From the NCBI GenBank assembly GCA_946408825.1, contig CAMJTU010000025.1, positions 1 through 56,407 of the forward strand: a DNA stretch of 56,407 nt, written 5' to 3'. Each line of letters opens with the position of its first letter. Positions within the stretch are counted from its first letter, which is position 1. Shown here in pieces: positions 46,693 through 54,793 of this stretch. The position numbers and the translations under genes are program-made. Source of the stretch: an uncultured Planctomycetaceae bacterium (GTDB lineage: Bacteria; Planctomycetota; Planctomycetia; Pirellulales; Thermoguttaceae). The notes under the pieces were generated by a model. The model searched no databases and was not told the DNA's origin. It saw only the letters and a list, made by a program, of their open reading frames with translations.

Positions 46693-46830
46693 CAAGAGAA
46701 TTGCTCAAACAACACGCGGCTTTTATCGTTTCAACGCAACGTTAACAACGCGGCGAATCTCAACCCAGTCGCATCTATTTGAAGGTTTTAGATCGCGTCG
46801 AATGTAGACGACGAAAAAATATCATTATCC

Positions 46831-47511
46831 TCAAGCTTGTGGCGCACGCCTTCCTTCACGATTTTGTGGACGGTCGCCCTGTGGACGACGGTTCGGCTGA
46901 CGATCGCCCGTCTGAGGTCTGCGGTCGCCTTGAGGACGGTCTCCAGCTTGACCGGGACGGCGATCTCCTTGCGGTCGATCCCCCATTTGTCCGGGACGGA
47001 ATCCTCTAGCTCCGTCAGGGGCGCCGAAACGATTTTGGAAGTCTCCGAGAACGATCGCAAGGAATCTTGGCAGGGCGGGGCTCTTTTCACGGACCACGTC
47101 GGCGACAGCTTTTTGTTCGTCAGCGTCGATAATTCCGTCGCCATTCTTATCCGCCGCCTTAATCGCCTCAATTGTCTTGTCGACAATGAACGCGTTGTCG
47201 TCGTTGATGAAGTCGGGTTTTTCACCCTCGTTGAACCTAAACTTTGGGCGAGGCATAGCCCGGAGCTCTTCGGGGGTGAGGAATCCGTCGCCGTCCTTGT
47301 CGGCCGCCTTCAACGCGTCTTTACGCTCCTGAGGCGTTTGTTCGGGAAGTTTGGAGAGGTCGAGTCGTCCGTCGTCGGTACGGGCAGACGCCATAAAGCC
47401 ACCCTCGAGACGTTGCGGGCGATCTCCTCTTTCGGGTCTCTGAGCGAGTCCAATCTGAGCGGAAGCGAGCGCAACCGTTAGCGCCATAGCGAAAGCGATA
47501 GTCTTTTTCAT
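46831..47511 (-). CDS. Secreted EF-hand paralogue with Arg/Pro/Gln-rich tail
   Basis: The 226-residue protein has a cleavable signal (ending IGLAQR) and the LDLSKLPEQTPQERKDALKA module. Two EF-hand loops follow, DKDGDGFLTPEE and DKNGDGIIDADE. A disordered basic tail from about residue 170 contains repeated GDRPQGDRR units. AAGGAG lies nine bases before the ATG at 47511; the ATG at 47517 is too close to that site. Calcium binding is expected; the target is unknown. Confidence 0.75.
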   Translation of the reverse strand: MKKTIAFAMALTVALASAQIGLAQRPERGDRPQRLEGGFMASARTDDGRLDLSKLPEQTPQERKDALKAADKDGDGFLTPEELRAMPRPKFRFNEGEKPDFINDDNAFIVDKTIEAIKAADKNGDGIIDADEQKAVADVVREKSPALPRFLAIVLGDFQNRFGAPDGARGFRPGQMGDRPQGDRRPGQAGDRPQGDRRPQTGDRQPNRRPQGDRPQNREGRRAPQA

Positions 47512-47822
47512 CTTCATTGTCTCCTTGTTTCTAGGGGAACGTCCAAGCGTTACTGAACGTCGGAGGACGATTTAAAAACTACTTGTTTTCGACGAAGCCG
47601 AAACCTTTGGCGACGTCATATAACCGATAAGCCTTGTTTGCCAGCTACAGGCGGTTAAACGTCGTCGTCAATCAAAAGTTTCGCTAAGAAAAAAAATTTT
47701 GTGGGATTTGTCTCGTTACACCTCAGTGTGAGCGAGATGAAAGACATGGTGAACGCCCCGCAATTATTGGACGGTTGATCGCTTGCGAGACGTTCCCATT
47801 TTAACGTCGACGCTCCCTATAT
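47512..47822. other. Intergenic region between the EF-hand and DUF1559 genes
   Basis: About 310 bases with no gene. It must hold the end of the DUF1559 transcript and the promoter of the EF-hand gene, but I see neither a strong terminator stem nor convincing hexamers. Confidence 0.3.
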
Positions 47823-48932
47823 TCAAAGCGACGTTTGTTCTCCCCCCGCGATTGTCGCCAGTCCTCTCCAGACGTCCAGGTTGACGGAATTGGAGACGAA
47901 ACGAACCGATCCGTCCGCCATGAGAACGTTGACGCCGCTTGCATGATAGCTACGCGCTCCATAGAAGCCGTAATTCATCCAGTTGCAGGACGCCCCAGAG
48001 AAATTTGGCGGTAAAAAAGCGCCAAAAGTCGTGTAAGCAGGAACGCCTGAAAGCCAATTACCGCAACGATCAAGTTGCCATTTTGGCGATCCGACGGATT
48101 TCTGTACAGTTTCCACTTCCGAGGGGGTTGAGAGGGAAAAAAGCGTTTTCGGCACGCTTTGCATGATAACCTTGCGGAGGAGGTTTCCCTTTTGAATATC
48201 GTCTAAAGTTCCTGAAATCGTTTGATCAGCGCCTGCGCCAATAGAACATTCGCCCATTAACAGCGTGTTTGACGTTCCGTCGACGCAGGACGCGATCATA
48301 TTGTCGCAACCGTAGTAGAAGAGGCCGTTAGATTTAAGAGTCGCCGCGCCGCCGACGTCAGTCGTTCCGATGCGCGCGAGATCGGAGCCCGTGCAAACGC
48401 AGTAACTGGAGGGGTAAGCTCTGAGGGGAATTGACGAGGATTTTGAATCGTCCGTATAAATTTTGAAATTTGACTGTATTAGCGATCCCGATTGAGGATC
48501 GCTTGGGCAGGAAAGGTACGGAGCTTTACATTCGAGGGCTGCCGCTAGATGATGAAGGACGACGTTGTCGCCACGTCCTGCAGATTCGTAGACTGGTCGA
48601 GAATAATCAATAAGATTAGCGATTTGGTCGCTTTCCATGTACCGGAAGAGGCGCGCTTGAACGGAGAACGCGGTTGTTGAATGCGTTTGTCCGTTTGCCA
48701 TTGGCGGAAAATGTTCGCTAAAAGTCGCGAGATAGTTATGCGTCGCAAGTCCATATTGTTTGAGATTGTTCGAACACTGCATACGTCGAGCGGCTTCCCG
48801 AGCTGATTGGACGGCAGGAAGAAGCAAACCGATAAGGACGCCGATGATTGCTATGACTACCAGCAGTTCGACGAGGGTAAAACCAGAAAGCGTCGAGATT
48901 CGGCGCGAGCAAGAAATTTGAAAACGTTTCAT
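47823..48932 (-). CDS. DUF1559 prepilin-like protein under a cobalamin riboswitch
   Basis: The 369-residue protein has the type IV prepilin/pseudopilin N-terminus [34 protein letters not shown], with a Gly-Phe cleavage site, followed by a DUF1559 domain. The usual C-terminal block [16 protein letters not shown] is present. Planctomycetes encode dozens of such proteins of unknown role. The ATG at 48932 has AAGGAG about nine bases upstream; an earlier in-frame codon at 49037 lies in the leader. Unusually, the leader carries a full cobalamin riboswitch, so expression should respond to vitamin B12. A role in B12 uptake or a B12-dependent process is inference. Confidence 0.9.
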   Translation of the reverse strand: MKRFQISCSRRISTLSGFTLVELLVVIAIIGVLIGLLLPAVQSAREAARRMQCSNNLKQYGLATHNYLATFSEHFPPMANGQTHSTTAFSVQARLFRYMESDQIANLIDYSRPVYESAGRGDNVVLHHLAAALECKAPYLSCPSDPQSGSLIQSNFKIYTDDSKSSSIPLRAYPSSYCVCTGSDLARIGTTDVGGAATLKSNGLFYYGCDNMIASCVDGTSNTLLMGECSIGAGADQTISGTLDDIQKGNLLRKVIMQSVPKTLFSLSTPSEVETVQKSVGSPKWQLDRCGNWLSGVPAYTTFGAFLPPNFSGASCNWMNYGFYGARSYHASGVNVLMADGSVRFVSNSVNLDVWRGLATIAGGEQTSL

Positions 48933-48992
48933 CGAATCACGTTCTCCTTTTACCAAAACGTTGGAGAGACGGAACGACGTTCTGAGGCAAAG

Positions 48993-49060
48993 GGGGACGT
49001 CCCCAATTGAAACAACCGTCCATCGCGGGAGTTTCAACGAACGGGTTGTCCGAGCAACCC
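48993..49060 (-). promoter_or_regulatory. Candidate expression platform of the riboswitch
   Basis: Between the aptamer and the start codon are two hairpins: GGGTTG/CAACCC (49043-49060, 6-nt loop) and the 12-bp palindrome GGGGACGTCCCC (48993-49004). Neither is followed by a U-run, which favours control of translation over termination. The switching partner is not clear. Confidence 0.4.
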
Positions 49061-49064
49061 GAAA

Positions 49065-49310
49065 GACGCAGGAAGGTCTTCTGACTCGCGGAAGTCTTTT
49101 GCCGCCTTCTCAACGCGACGCGTCAATGGCCGTCTTTTACGACGTATTCTTGGCAAAGACCTGAGAGACTGTTTCGCTCTCCTCCGCATACAGCGGCGAG
49201 GACCGTTCCGGATTTTCCGCCGGATTCCCTGTTATGTTCCGATTCCTTCCTCCGCGCGTGATTTTGCCCTAACACGTTTGGGATGTGAGAAGGAGAGAAC
49301 CGCCTGCGTC
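49065..49310 (-). ncRNA. Cobalamin (adenosylcobalamin-type) riboswitch
   Basis: Read on the minus strand, the segment has the conserved core blocks in order: AGGGAATCC, GGAAAATCCGGAACGGTCC, CGCCGCTGTATG, then GGCCATTGAC, GAGAAGGCGG and the B12 box AGTCAGAAGACCTTCCTGC. The ends close as a perfect P1 stem: GACGCAGG at 49310-49303 with CCTGCGTC at 49072-49065. It lies 133 nt before the DUF1559 start, in the same orientation. No cobalamin synthesis, ABC or TonB transport gene is adjacent. Confidence 0.9.
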
Positions 49311-49328
49311 CTCAAAATGTCGGCGTAA

Positions 49329-49349
49329 GTTCGCGCTTGACGCGCGAAC
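49329..49349. repeat. 8-bp inverted repeat at the predicted transcription start
   Basis: GTTCGCGC (49329-49336) and GCGCGAAC (49342-49349) with a 5-bp centre, immediately downstream of the minus-strand -10. It would form a 5'-terminal stem-loop in the riboswitch transcript, or a repressor site between the divergent promoters. Confidence 0.5.
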
Positions 49350-49362
49350 AAGTCCGTCGGAA

Positions 49363-49390
49363 AGTATAGATTTCGACTTTTTTTCGTCAA
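49363..49390 (-). promoter_or_regulatory. Promoter of the riboswitch-DUF1559 transcript
   Basis: On the minus strand TTGACG (49390-49385) and TATACT (49368-49363) are 16 bp apart. The predicted start near 49355 leaves a leader of about 420 nt containing the whole riboswitch. Confidence 0.65.
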
Positions 49391-49413
49391 GGGTCGTCCT
49401 AGGCGAGTAAAGC

Positions 49414-49442
49414 TTGCCTTCCCGCATTCCAGACTTTATAAT
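49414..49442 (+). promoter_or_regulatory. Promoter of lemA
   Basis: TTGCCT (49414-49419) and TATAAT (49437-49442), spacing 17 bp, directed at lemA about 100 bp downstream. It diverges from the riboswitch promoter. Confidence 0.6.
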
Positions 49443-49545
49443 ATTCAGGGCGCCTTTTGTACGCGTTGCTTTACAGAAAGCGCGACGCGCCCTTCGTAGC
49501 GGATTCAGCCGTTATCGCGATCATTCCTAGAGTAAGGAACGTTTC

Positions 49546-50142
49546 ATGCCTCAGATTGCTCTCATCGGTATTGTCGTCGTCGTCCCCCTCGTTGCCGTTC
49601 TTTGGGCCGCAGGCGTTTATAACTCTCTTGTGACGCTAAGAAATCGGTATAAGAACGCCTTTTCACAGATCGACGTTCAGTTAAAGCGTCGTTATGACTT
49701 GATTCCGAACCTCGTTGAATCGGTGCGAGGCGTTCTCAAGTACGAAACGGAAACGCTCGAGGCCGTCATTCGCGCTCGCGGCGCCGCGTTTGCCGCAAAT
49801 CAGAACGCCGTTATGAATCCTGGAGATCGGAACGCTATGAACAAACTTGGAGCGGCAGAGGGCGCTCTTGGTTCCGCTCTCGGGAGACTCATTGCCGTCG
49901 CCGAGTCATATCCCGAACTCAAAGGAAATCAGAATATGCTCGCGCTTCAGGAGGAGTTGAGTTCGACAGAAAACAAGATTAGCTTTGCTCGTCAGAACTA
50001 TAACGATAGCGTAACGCGTTACAATACTAAGCGCGAACACTTCCCGACAGTTATTTTTGCGGCAATTTTTAACTTCGGGGAAGCGGCGCTCTTTGAGATT
50101 GAAAACACGCTTGAACGAGAAGCGCCGAAGGTGCAATTCTAA
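49546..50142 (+). CDS. lemA: LemA family membrane protein
   Basis: The 198-residue protein has one N-terminal transmembrane helix (about residues 3-22) and the LemA helical-bundle signature: YNSLVTLRNRYKNAFSQIDVQLKRRYDLIPNLVESVRG, then NKISFARQNYNDSVTRYNT. LemA proteins are membrane-bound with a mostly cytoplasmic or periplasmic coiled bundle; their function is unclear. It is followed 29 bases later by an M48 protease, a pairing seen in many bacteria (LemA with HtpX-type proteases), so the two may work together in envelope quality control. Confidence 0.92.
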   Translation: MPQIALIGIVVVVPLVAVLWAAGVYNSLVTLRNRYKNAFSQIDVQLKRRYDLIPNLVESVRGVLKYETETLEAVIRARGAAFAANQNAVMNPGDRNAMNKLGAAEGALGSALGRLIAVAESYPELKGNQNMLALQEELSSTENKISFARQNYNDSVTRYNTKREHFPTVIFAAIFNFGEAALFEIENTLEREAPKVQF

Positions 50143-50171
50143 AATACGTTGCGTCTTGGACGGGGTTTGAT

Positions 50172-52238
50172 ATGGATTTCTTTGAGCGTCAAGATAAAAC
50201 GCGAGCAGCTTCCGTGCGCTTAACCGTGCTGTTTTCCATTTCCGTCTTTCTGACTTTCTTGACCGTTCACGTCTTGATTGTCTCCGTGTGCGCTTTTTTC
50301 TTACCCTCTGAATCGTCTGTTCCTGTCGTGCAAGGCGAGGCGGACTCCGGCGGTTCAGAGGTTTATGTTGATCCGCAGTCCGCTTTCATTGATCGGAACG
50401 TGTTGAATCCCGCCTTTCTTTTTATCGATTTTCTTATAGTCGGCGGACTTGTTCTCGGTTCTGCGGCGGCACGTTTTTCAAAGCTTAAATCTGCGGGAGT
50501 TGAAGGCGTCGCCGTGGCTCTAGGCGGCGTTCCTGTTTTACGCGGCGTGACTGAAGCGCGTAGCCGACGTTTGTACAACGTCGTCGAGGAAATTGCGATC
50601 GCTTCCGGAACGCCAACTCCGCGCGTTTTTATATTAGAGGGCGTGAAGAGCGTCAACGCGTGCGCGGTCGGAACGAGTCCGAGCGACGCCGCTGTTTGTG
50701 TGACGCGGGGCGCGTTGGATATTCTTACTCGGGACGAGCTTCAGGGCGTAGTCGCCCACGAATTTAGCCATATTTTGAATAACGACGTCCGGCTCAATAT
50801 GCGCCTTATTGGAATGCTGTTTGGTCTTGAAGTTTTGACGATCATCGCCATTTGGATGATGCGATCCGTTCTTGAGGAATACCGGCTTTTTTTTCTTGCT
50901 GTCGTCGGACTTATACTTTTCTGTATTGGAGCTATAGGTCTCTTTTTCGCGAATATCATTCGCGCGGCGATTTCTCGCCAACGAGAATATCTTGCTGACG
51001 CGTCCGCCGTACAATATACGCGCAATCCCCTTGGAATAGCGGGCGCTCTCAAAAAGATCGGGTGCGCTAAAGTTGGCTCCGTCATCGCTTCTTCAAGTTG
51101 CGAACAAGCGTCGCATATGTTTTTTAGCTCTGTTTTTAGACCGGGTTTTTTTCAAAATCTTTATCGAACCCATCCGCCTATTGCCAAACGTGTTAAAGTT
51201 ATTGATCCAACTTTTGACGGCGTTTTTCCCACCGACGTCGACGTCCCCGATCTCGAAATAGCTTCTCTTGGCGTCGAAGCTGGAGAAGTCGCTGTTTTTG
51301 CCGTTGATCCGACCGCGACCACTCCCGAGAAGCCGTCTTTATCGACTCCAGACTCTTCTACCCAAGGTCGACACAACCTTGACGCTTCAACGACAGAATT
51401 TAAAGGTCCCTCTGCCGCCTGTCCTTCGTCGCTTTATGGCGATTGGGCGCGTAAAGACGAAGCTCACAGCGAGATTAGAATTGCCCCCAGTCTTCTTGAA
51501 CCAGTTCCGCCCGCCGTCGATCGATTTCTTGTCGACGCTCCTAGAGCACGCGCCGTGTTTTATGCTGTTCTTTTTAGTCATGACGCGTCAGTTAGAGCAC
51601 GACAATTGGCTCTTGTCAATCGTGTAGAGAATCAAGAAACGCTGAGGCTTTTGGAAGAAATAACGCCGTCGATACGATCTCTTTCCGACCCTGCGCGGTT
51701 GCTAGCCGTCCGGCTTGCGACGCCGTTGATCAAAAGTCTAACGCTAGACCAGTACAAACTATTCCGGAATATCGTCGTCGAATTTTGCGCAGCCGACGGT
51801 CGACTTGATTTTTTCGAGTATACGTTACAAATGGTTGCATTGCGGGAACTTGACTTGTTTTTTAGACTTTCTCCTCCATTGCGAACGAAGTATCATGATT
51901 TTGCTTTGATCGAAGGGCGCTTTAAAACCGTTCTCGTCGCCCTTGCTTACGAAGGTGAAGAACAAGCAGGCGTAGCTGGAAAAGCGTTTCATGACGGATG
52001 CGCAGTTCTAGGATATTCGACCGACTTTCCTAAGGCGCGGGATTACACGCTCAAGTCGTTTACGGACGCGTTGCTTGATTTGGCGTATTCTTCGCCTCAA
52101 CTGAAAAAATTAATTCTTCAGGCATGTTGGCGTTGTATCCTTCACGACGGCGCCGTTACTGAACGCGAATCGGCGCTTCTGAGCGTTGTCGCCGCCGCTC
52201 TAGGGGCGCCCGCGCCAATTTGGCGTGATTGGAAGTAA
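50172..52238 (+). CDS. M48-family (HtpX-like) membrane metalloprotease with C-terminal extension
   Basis: The 688-residue protein has transmembrane helices near residues 15-45 and 75-100. The M48 zinc site HEFSH is near residue 197, and the third zinc ligand is in SRQREYLADASAV (Glu near residue 277). Two more helices (about 220-270) lie between. After the protease domain (to about 350) comes a Pro/Ser-rich linker and a 280-residue helical extension absent from HtpX. Its C-terminal end (AYSSPQLKKLILQACWRCILHDGAVTERESALL) resembles a TerB-like acidic helix bundle. Co-transcription with lemA is likely from the 29-base gap. Confidence 0.85.
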   Translation: MDFFERQDKTRAASVRLTVLFSISVFLTFLTVHVLIVSVCAFFLPSESSVPVVQGEADSGGSEVYVDPQSAFIDRNVLNPAFLFIDFLIVGGLVLGSAAARFSKLKSAGVEGVAVALGGVPVLRGVTEARSRRLYNVVEEIAIASGTPTPRVFILEGVKSVNACAVGTSPSDAAVCVTRGALDILTRDELQGVVAHEFSHILNNDVRLNMRLIGMLFGLEVLTIIAIWMMRSVLEEYRLFFLAVVGLILFCIGAIGLFFANIIRAAISRQREYLADASAVQYTRNPLGIAGALKKIGCAKVGSVIASSSCEQASHMFFSSVFRPGFFQNLYRTHPPIAKRVKVIDPTFDGVFPTDVDVPDLEIASLGVEAGEVAVFAVDPTATTPEKPSLSTPDSSTQGRHNLDASTTEFKGPSAACPSSLYGDWARKDEAHSEIRIAPSLLEPVPPAVDRFLVDAPRARAVFYAVLFSHDASVRARQLALVNRVENQETLRLLEEITPSIRSLSDPARLLAVRLATPLIKSLTLDQYKLFRNIVVEFCAADGRLDFFEYTLQMVALRELDLFFRLSPPLRTKYHDFALIEGRFKTVLVALAYEGEEQAGVAGKAFHDGCAVLGYSTDFPKARDYTLKSFTDALLDLAYSSPQLKKLILQACWRCILHDGAVTERESALLSVVAAALGAPAPIWRDWK

Positions 52239-52369
52239 AAATTTGTTTTTCAGTAAGAAGGTTTTTTTAGTCGTCGTCTTTTGATATAATAGCCGAATAC
52301 CGTGTGCGCGTTGACGTTCGAGTTGTAGACGACGCGCGACGCTTCACTTTGCCAAGTTAGGAAAGAATC

Positions 52370-53314
52370 ATGGATCGCAGAACTTTTTTGTTGTCAAGTC
52401 TTGTCGCCCCTTTCTTCTTCAAAGCTGGCGGTTCTGTAATGGCGGCTGTTACTTATAACGCCTCCGACGCGTCGATCACGATGAATTTCGCCGACGATCC
52501 AAACGCGCCCGCGATGACTTTGTGGCAGCTCCCGAGTCAGCATGGTCCGCAGATGATGGGATATGTTCTTCGAACTTCCAACGGTCAGACGATTGTTTTC
52601 GACGGCGGTTGGAAGCAGGAAGCTCCGTACTTGATCGACATTCTTCAAAAAGAATGCGGGGGCAAGGTTGACGCGTGGTTTTTGACGCATGCGCATCTCG
52701 ACCACTGCGGCGCGCTTGCAGAAATCCTTACGACTTCTCCCGACGCGCTCGAGATTAAAGAACTGTACTATAATTTCCCGGAACAGGAATGGCTCGACGA
52801 ACACGAAAAGGGGTCGAAGGGTGAAACCGCGATTATTTTCGACGGTCTTTCTAAATTTGAAGGCGCCAAGAAACCCGAACCCGGTCAGATTTTTGAATAT
52901 GGTCCTCTTAAGATGGAATGTCTCAACGACTTCGATCTTTCGTTGACAATGAACGCGATCAATAACTCGTCGATCTGCTACCGTCTCGACGTCGCGGGGA
53001 AATCGATCCTCATCCTTGGCGATCTTGGTTACGAAGGGGGCGATCGCGTGCTTAAGGCGCAAGGCGCCAAGCTCGATTGCGACTTCTGTCAGATGGCGCA
53101 TCATGGACAGCAAGGCGTTCGTCGTTCTTTCTATGAGGCGGTGAAACCGCGTTTTACGCTGTGGGCGACTCCCGATTGGTTATGGCGCAACGATTCGGGC
53201 AAGGGCGACGGTTCCGGGCCGTTCAAGACGCTGGACACGCGTAGTTGGTGCGCCGAACTTGGCGTGGAACAATACTTTGTATCTAAGGACGGACTCATAA
53301 AGTTGACGTTCTGA
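52370..53314 (+). CDS. Tat-exported metallo-beta-lactamase-fold protein, copy 1
   Basis: The 314-residue protein starts with a twin-arginine signal (DRRTFLLSS, then a hydrophobic stretch ending MAA). The MBL-fold signature THAHLDHCGAL supplies three metal ligands near residue 107; further candidate ligands are LGDLGYEGGD and AHHGQ. The layout is closest to ComEC/Rec2-type or generic MBL hydrolases; the substrate is unknown. It is about 88% identical by eye to the copy at 53728-54672 and is the first half of a duplicated unit. A terminator follows. Confidence 0.82.
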   Translation: MDRRTFLLSSLVAPFFFKAGGSVMAAVTYNASDASITMNFADDPNAPAMTLWQLPSQHGPQMMGYVLRTSNGQTIVFDGGWKQEAPYLIDILQKECGGKVDAWFLTHAHLDHCGALAEILTTSPDALEIKELYYNFPEQEWLDEHEKGSKGETAIIFDGLSKFEGAKKPEPGQIFEYGPLKMECLNDFDLSLTMNAINNSSICYRLDVAGKSILILGDLGYEGGDRVLKAQGAKLDCDFCQMAHHGQQGVRRSFYEAVKPRFTLWATPDWLWRNDSGKGDGSGPFKTLDTRSWCAELGVEQYFVSKDGLIKLTF

Positions 53315-53384
53315 TTTTGCTTTTGTTTCCCTTCCTTCTTAAAGGAGGCGTCGAAACGATCCGCGCCCGAGCGGTCTGACGATC
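53315..53384 (+). other. Start of the duplicated spacer after copy 1
   Basis: These 70 bases are the start of a 413-base gap with no intact gene. They align loosely with the sequence after copy 2. The rest of the gap holds the terminator, the kinase remnant and the leader of copy 2. Confidence 0.4.
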
Positions 53385-53422
53385 GGACGCGAAGTTACGC
53401 AGGCTTCGCGTCCGTCTTTTTT
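53385..53422 (+). terminator. Terminator after MBL copy 1
   Basis: GGACGCGAAG (53385-53394) pairs with CTTCGCGTCC (53404-53413), followed by GTCTTTTTT. The equivalent hairpin after copy 2 (54744-54772) has a mismatch and no T-run, which would allow read-through into the intact kinase. Confidence 0.85.
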
Positions 53423-53436
53423 GCGAGGTGAATCAA

Positions 53437-53641
53437 GTGGAGATAGCGACTAATTCCATCGTCAAGAACGGCAGTCGCGAGATGCGCGGCAGAACGTTGG
53501 GAGATTACGCGATTATCCGTCGAATCGGCGGCGGACTACTTCCGCGTTTTTCTCGCGAAACGGAACGCTCTCGGTCGCAAAAGTCGAGCGTTCCCCAACG
53601 TTGTGAAAATCTACGAGGTCGTTCACGTTGTCGACTTCTCC
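53437..53641 (+). pseudogene. Eroded Ser/Thr kinase remnant
   Basis: The first 35 codons, from a GTG aligned with the ATG of the downstream kinase, match its N-terminus (VEIATNSIVKNGSREMRGRTLGDYAIIRRIGGG against MESATNSNIKNDRRELCGKTLGDYTVIRRIGGG, shown for comparison in two parts). After the Gly-rich loop the frame is lost by small deletions. Two further islands follow in order: one matching NVVRIYEV (near 53595-53620) and one matching VVHVVDF of the DFG region (near 53621-53638), with the intervening kinase sequence deleted. It lies after a terminator and before MBL copy 2. No stable kinase can be made. Confidence 0.8.
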
Positions 53642-53727
53642 TTTTTGTATAATCAATCGTAGTCGCTTCGCGCCCGGCGTTCCTTTTAACGACGCGTCGT
53701 TTTAATCGATCAAATAAGGAAATAATC

Positions 53728-54672
53728 ATGGATCGTAGATCTTTTTTACTTTCAGGTCTTGCCGTTCCCTTCCTCTTTAAGTCGGGCAAGACCGTTATGG
53801 CGGCCGCTACCTACAACGCCTCCGACGCGTCGATTACGATGAATTTTGCCGACGATCCGAACGTGCCCGCGATGACGTTGTGGCAGTTTCCGAACCGACA
53901 GAATCCTCAGATGATGTGTTACGTCCTCCGGACTTCAAACGGTCAGACGATCGTTTTCGACGGCGGCAGGAAGTACGACGTGCCTTATCTCGTCGATCTT
54001 TTGAAGAAAGAATGCGACGGCAAGGTTGACGCTTGGTTCCTGACACACGCGCATAACGATCACTGCGGCGCGCTTGCCGATATCCTCTTAAATTCTCCCG
54101 ACGCAATCGAAATCAAGGATCTGTACTATAACTTCCCCGAGCAGGAATGGCTCGACACGTACGAAGAGAGCGATAAGGCGTTTACCGCGGTTATTTTCGA
54201 CGGTCTAGCAAAGTTTAAAGGCGCCAAGAAGCCCGAGCCCGGTCAGACGTTCGAATACGGTCCGCTCAAGATGGAATGTCTCAACGACTTCGATCTTTCG
54301 CTACATATGAACGCGATCAATAACTCGTCGATTTGCTATCGTCTCGACGTCGCCGGCAAGTCGATTCTCATCCTCGGCGATCTCGGTTACGAGGGGGGCG
54401 ATCGCGTTCTTGAGGCGCAGAGGGACAAACTTGACTGCGATTTCTGCCAGATGGCGCACCATGGACAGCAGGGCGTGCGTCGCTCGTTCTACGAGGCGGT
54501 TAAACCGCGTTTTACGCTGTGGCCGACCCCCGATTGGCTGTGGCGGAACGATTCGGGCAAGGGCGACGGTTCCGGACCGTTCAAGACGTGCGACACTCGC
54601 ATTTGGGCCGCCGAACTTGGCGTGGAGCAATATTTTGTCGCCAAGGACGGGCTCATTAAGCTGACGTTCTGA
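53728..54672 (+). CDS. Tat-exported metallo-beta-lactamase-fold protein, copy 2
   Basis: Same length and layout as copy 1: Tat signal (DRRSFLLSG), metal site THAHNDHCGAL, LGDLGYEGGD and AHHGQQG. The Leu to Asn change inside THAHxDH is at the non-ligand position and should not abolish metal binding. Differences from copy 1 are spread over the protein, and both copies keep all ligand residues, so both are probably functional. It is separated from the intact kinase by 121 bases with only a degenerate hairpin, so the pair may be expressed together. Confidence 0.82.
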   Translation: MDRRSFLLSGLAVPFLFKSGKTVMAAATYNASDASITMNFADDPNVPAMTLWQFPNRQNPQMMCYVLRTSNGQTIVFDGGRKYDVPYLVDLLKKECDGKVDAWFLTHAHNDHCGALADILLNSPDAIEIKDLYYNFPEQEWLDTYEESDKAFTAVIFDGLAKFKGAKKPEPGQTFEYGPLKMECLNDFDLSLHMNAINNSSICYRLDVAGKSILILGDLGYEGGDRVLEAQRDKLDCDFCQMAHHGQQGVRRSFYEAVKPRFTLWPTPDWLWRNDSGKGDGSGPFKTCDTRIWAAELGVEQYFVAKDGLIKLTF

Positions 54673-54793
54673 TTTTGTTTTGTTTCGTCGCCGCTCTCGG
54701 AGTCGGTCGGCGAAACGAACCGCGCCCTAACGGTCTTACAGTCGGACGCGAAGGCGTTCAGGCTTCGCGTTCGTCATTTATGAGGAGAATCAA

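Noticed and set aside
49546..50142. lemA as the target of the cobalamin riboswitch
   Set aside because: The aptamer reads on the minus strand and lemA on the plus strand with its own promoter, so the riboswitch cannot be in the lemA mRNA.
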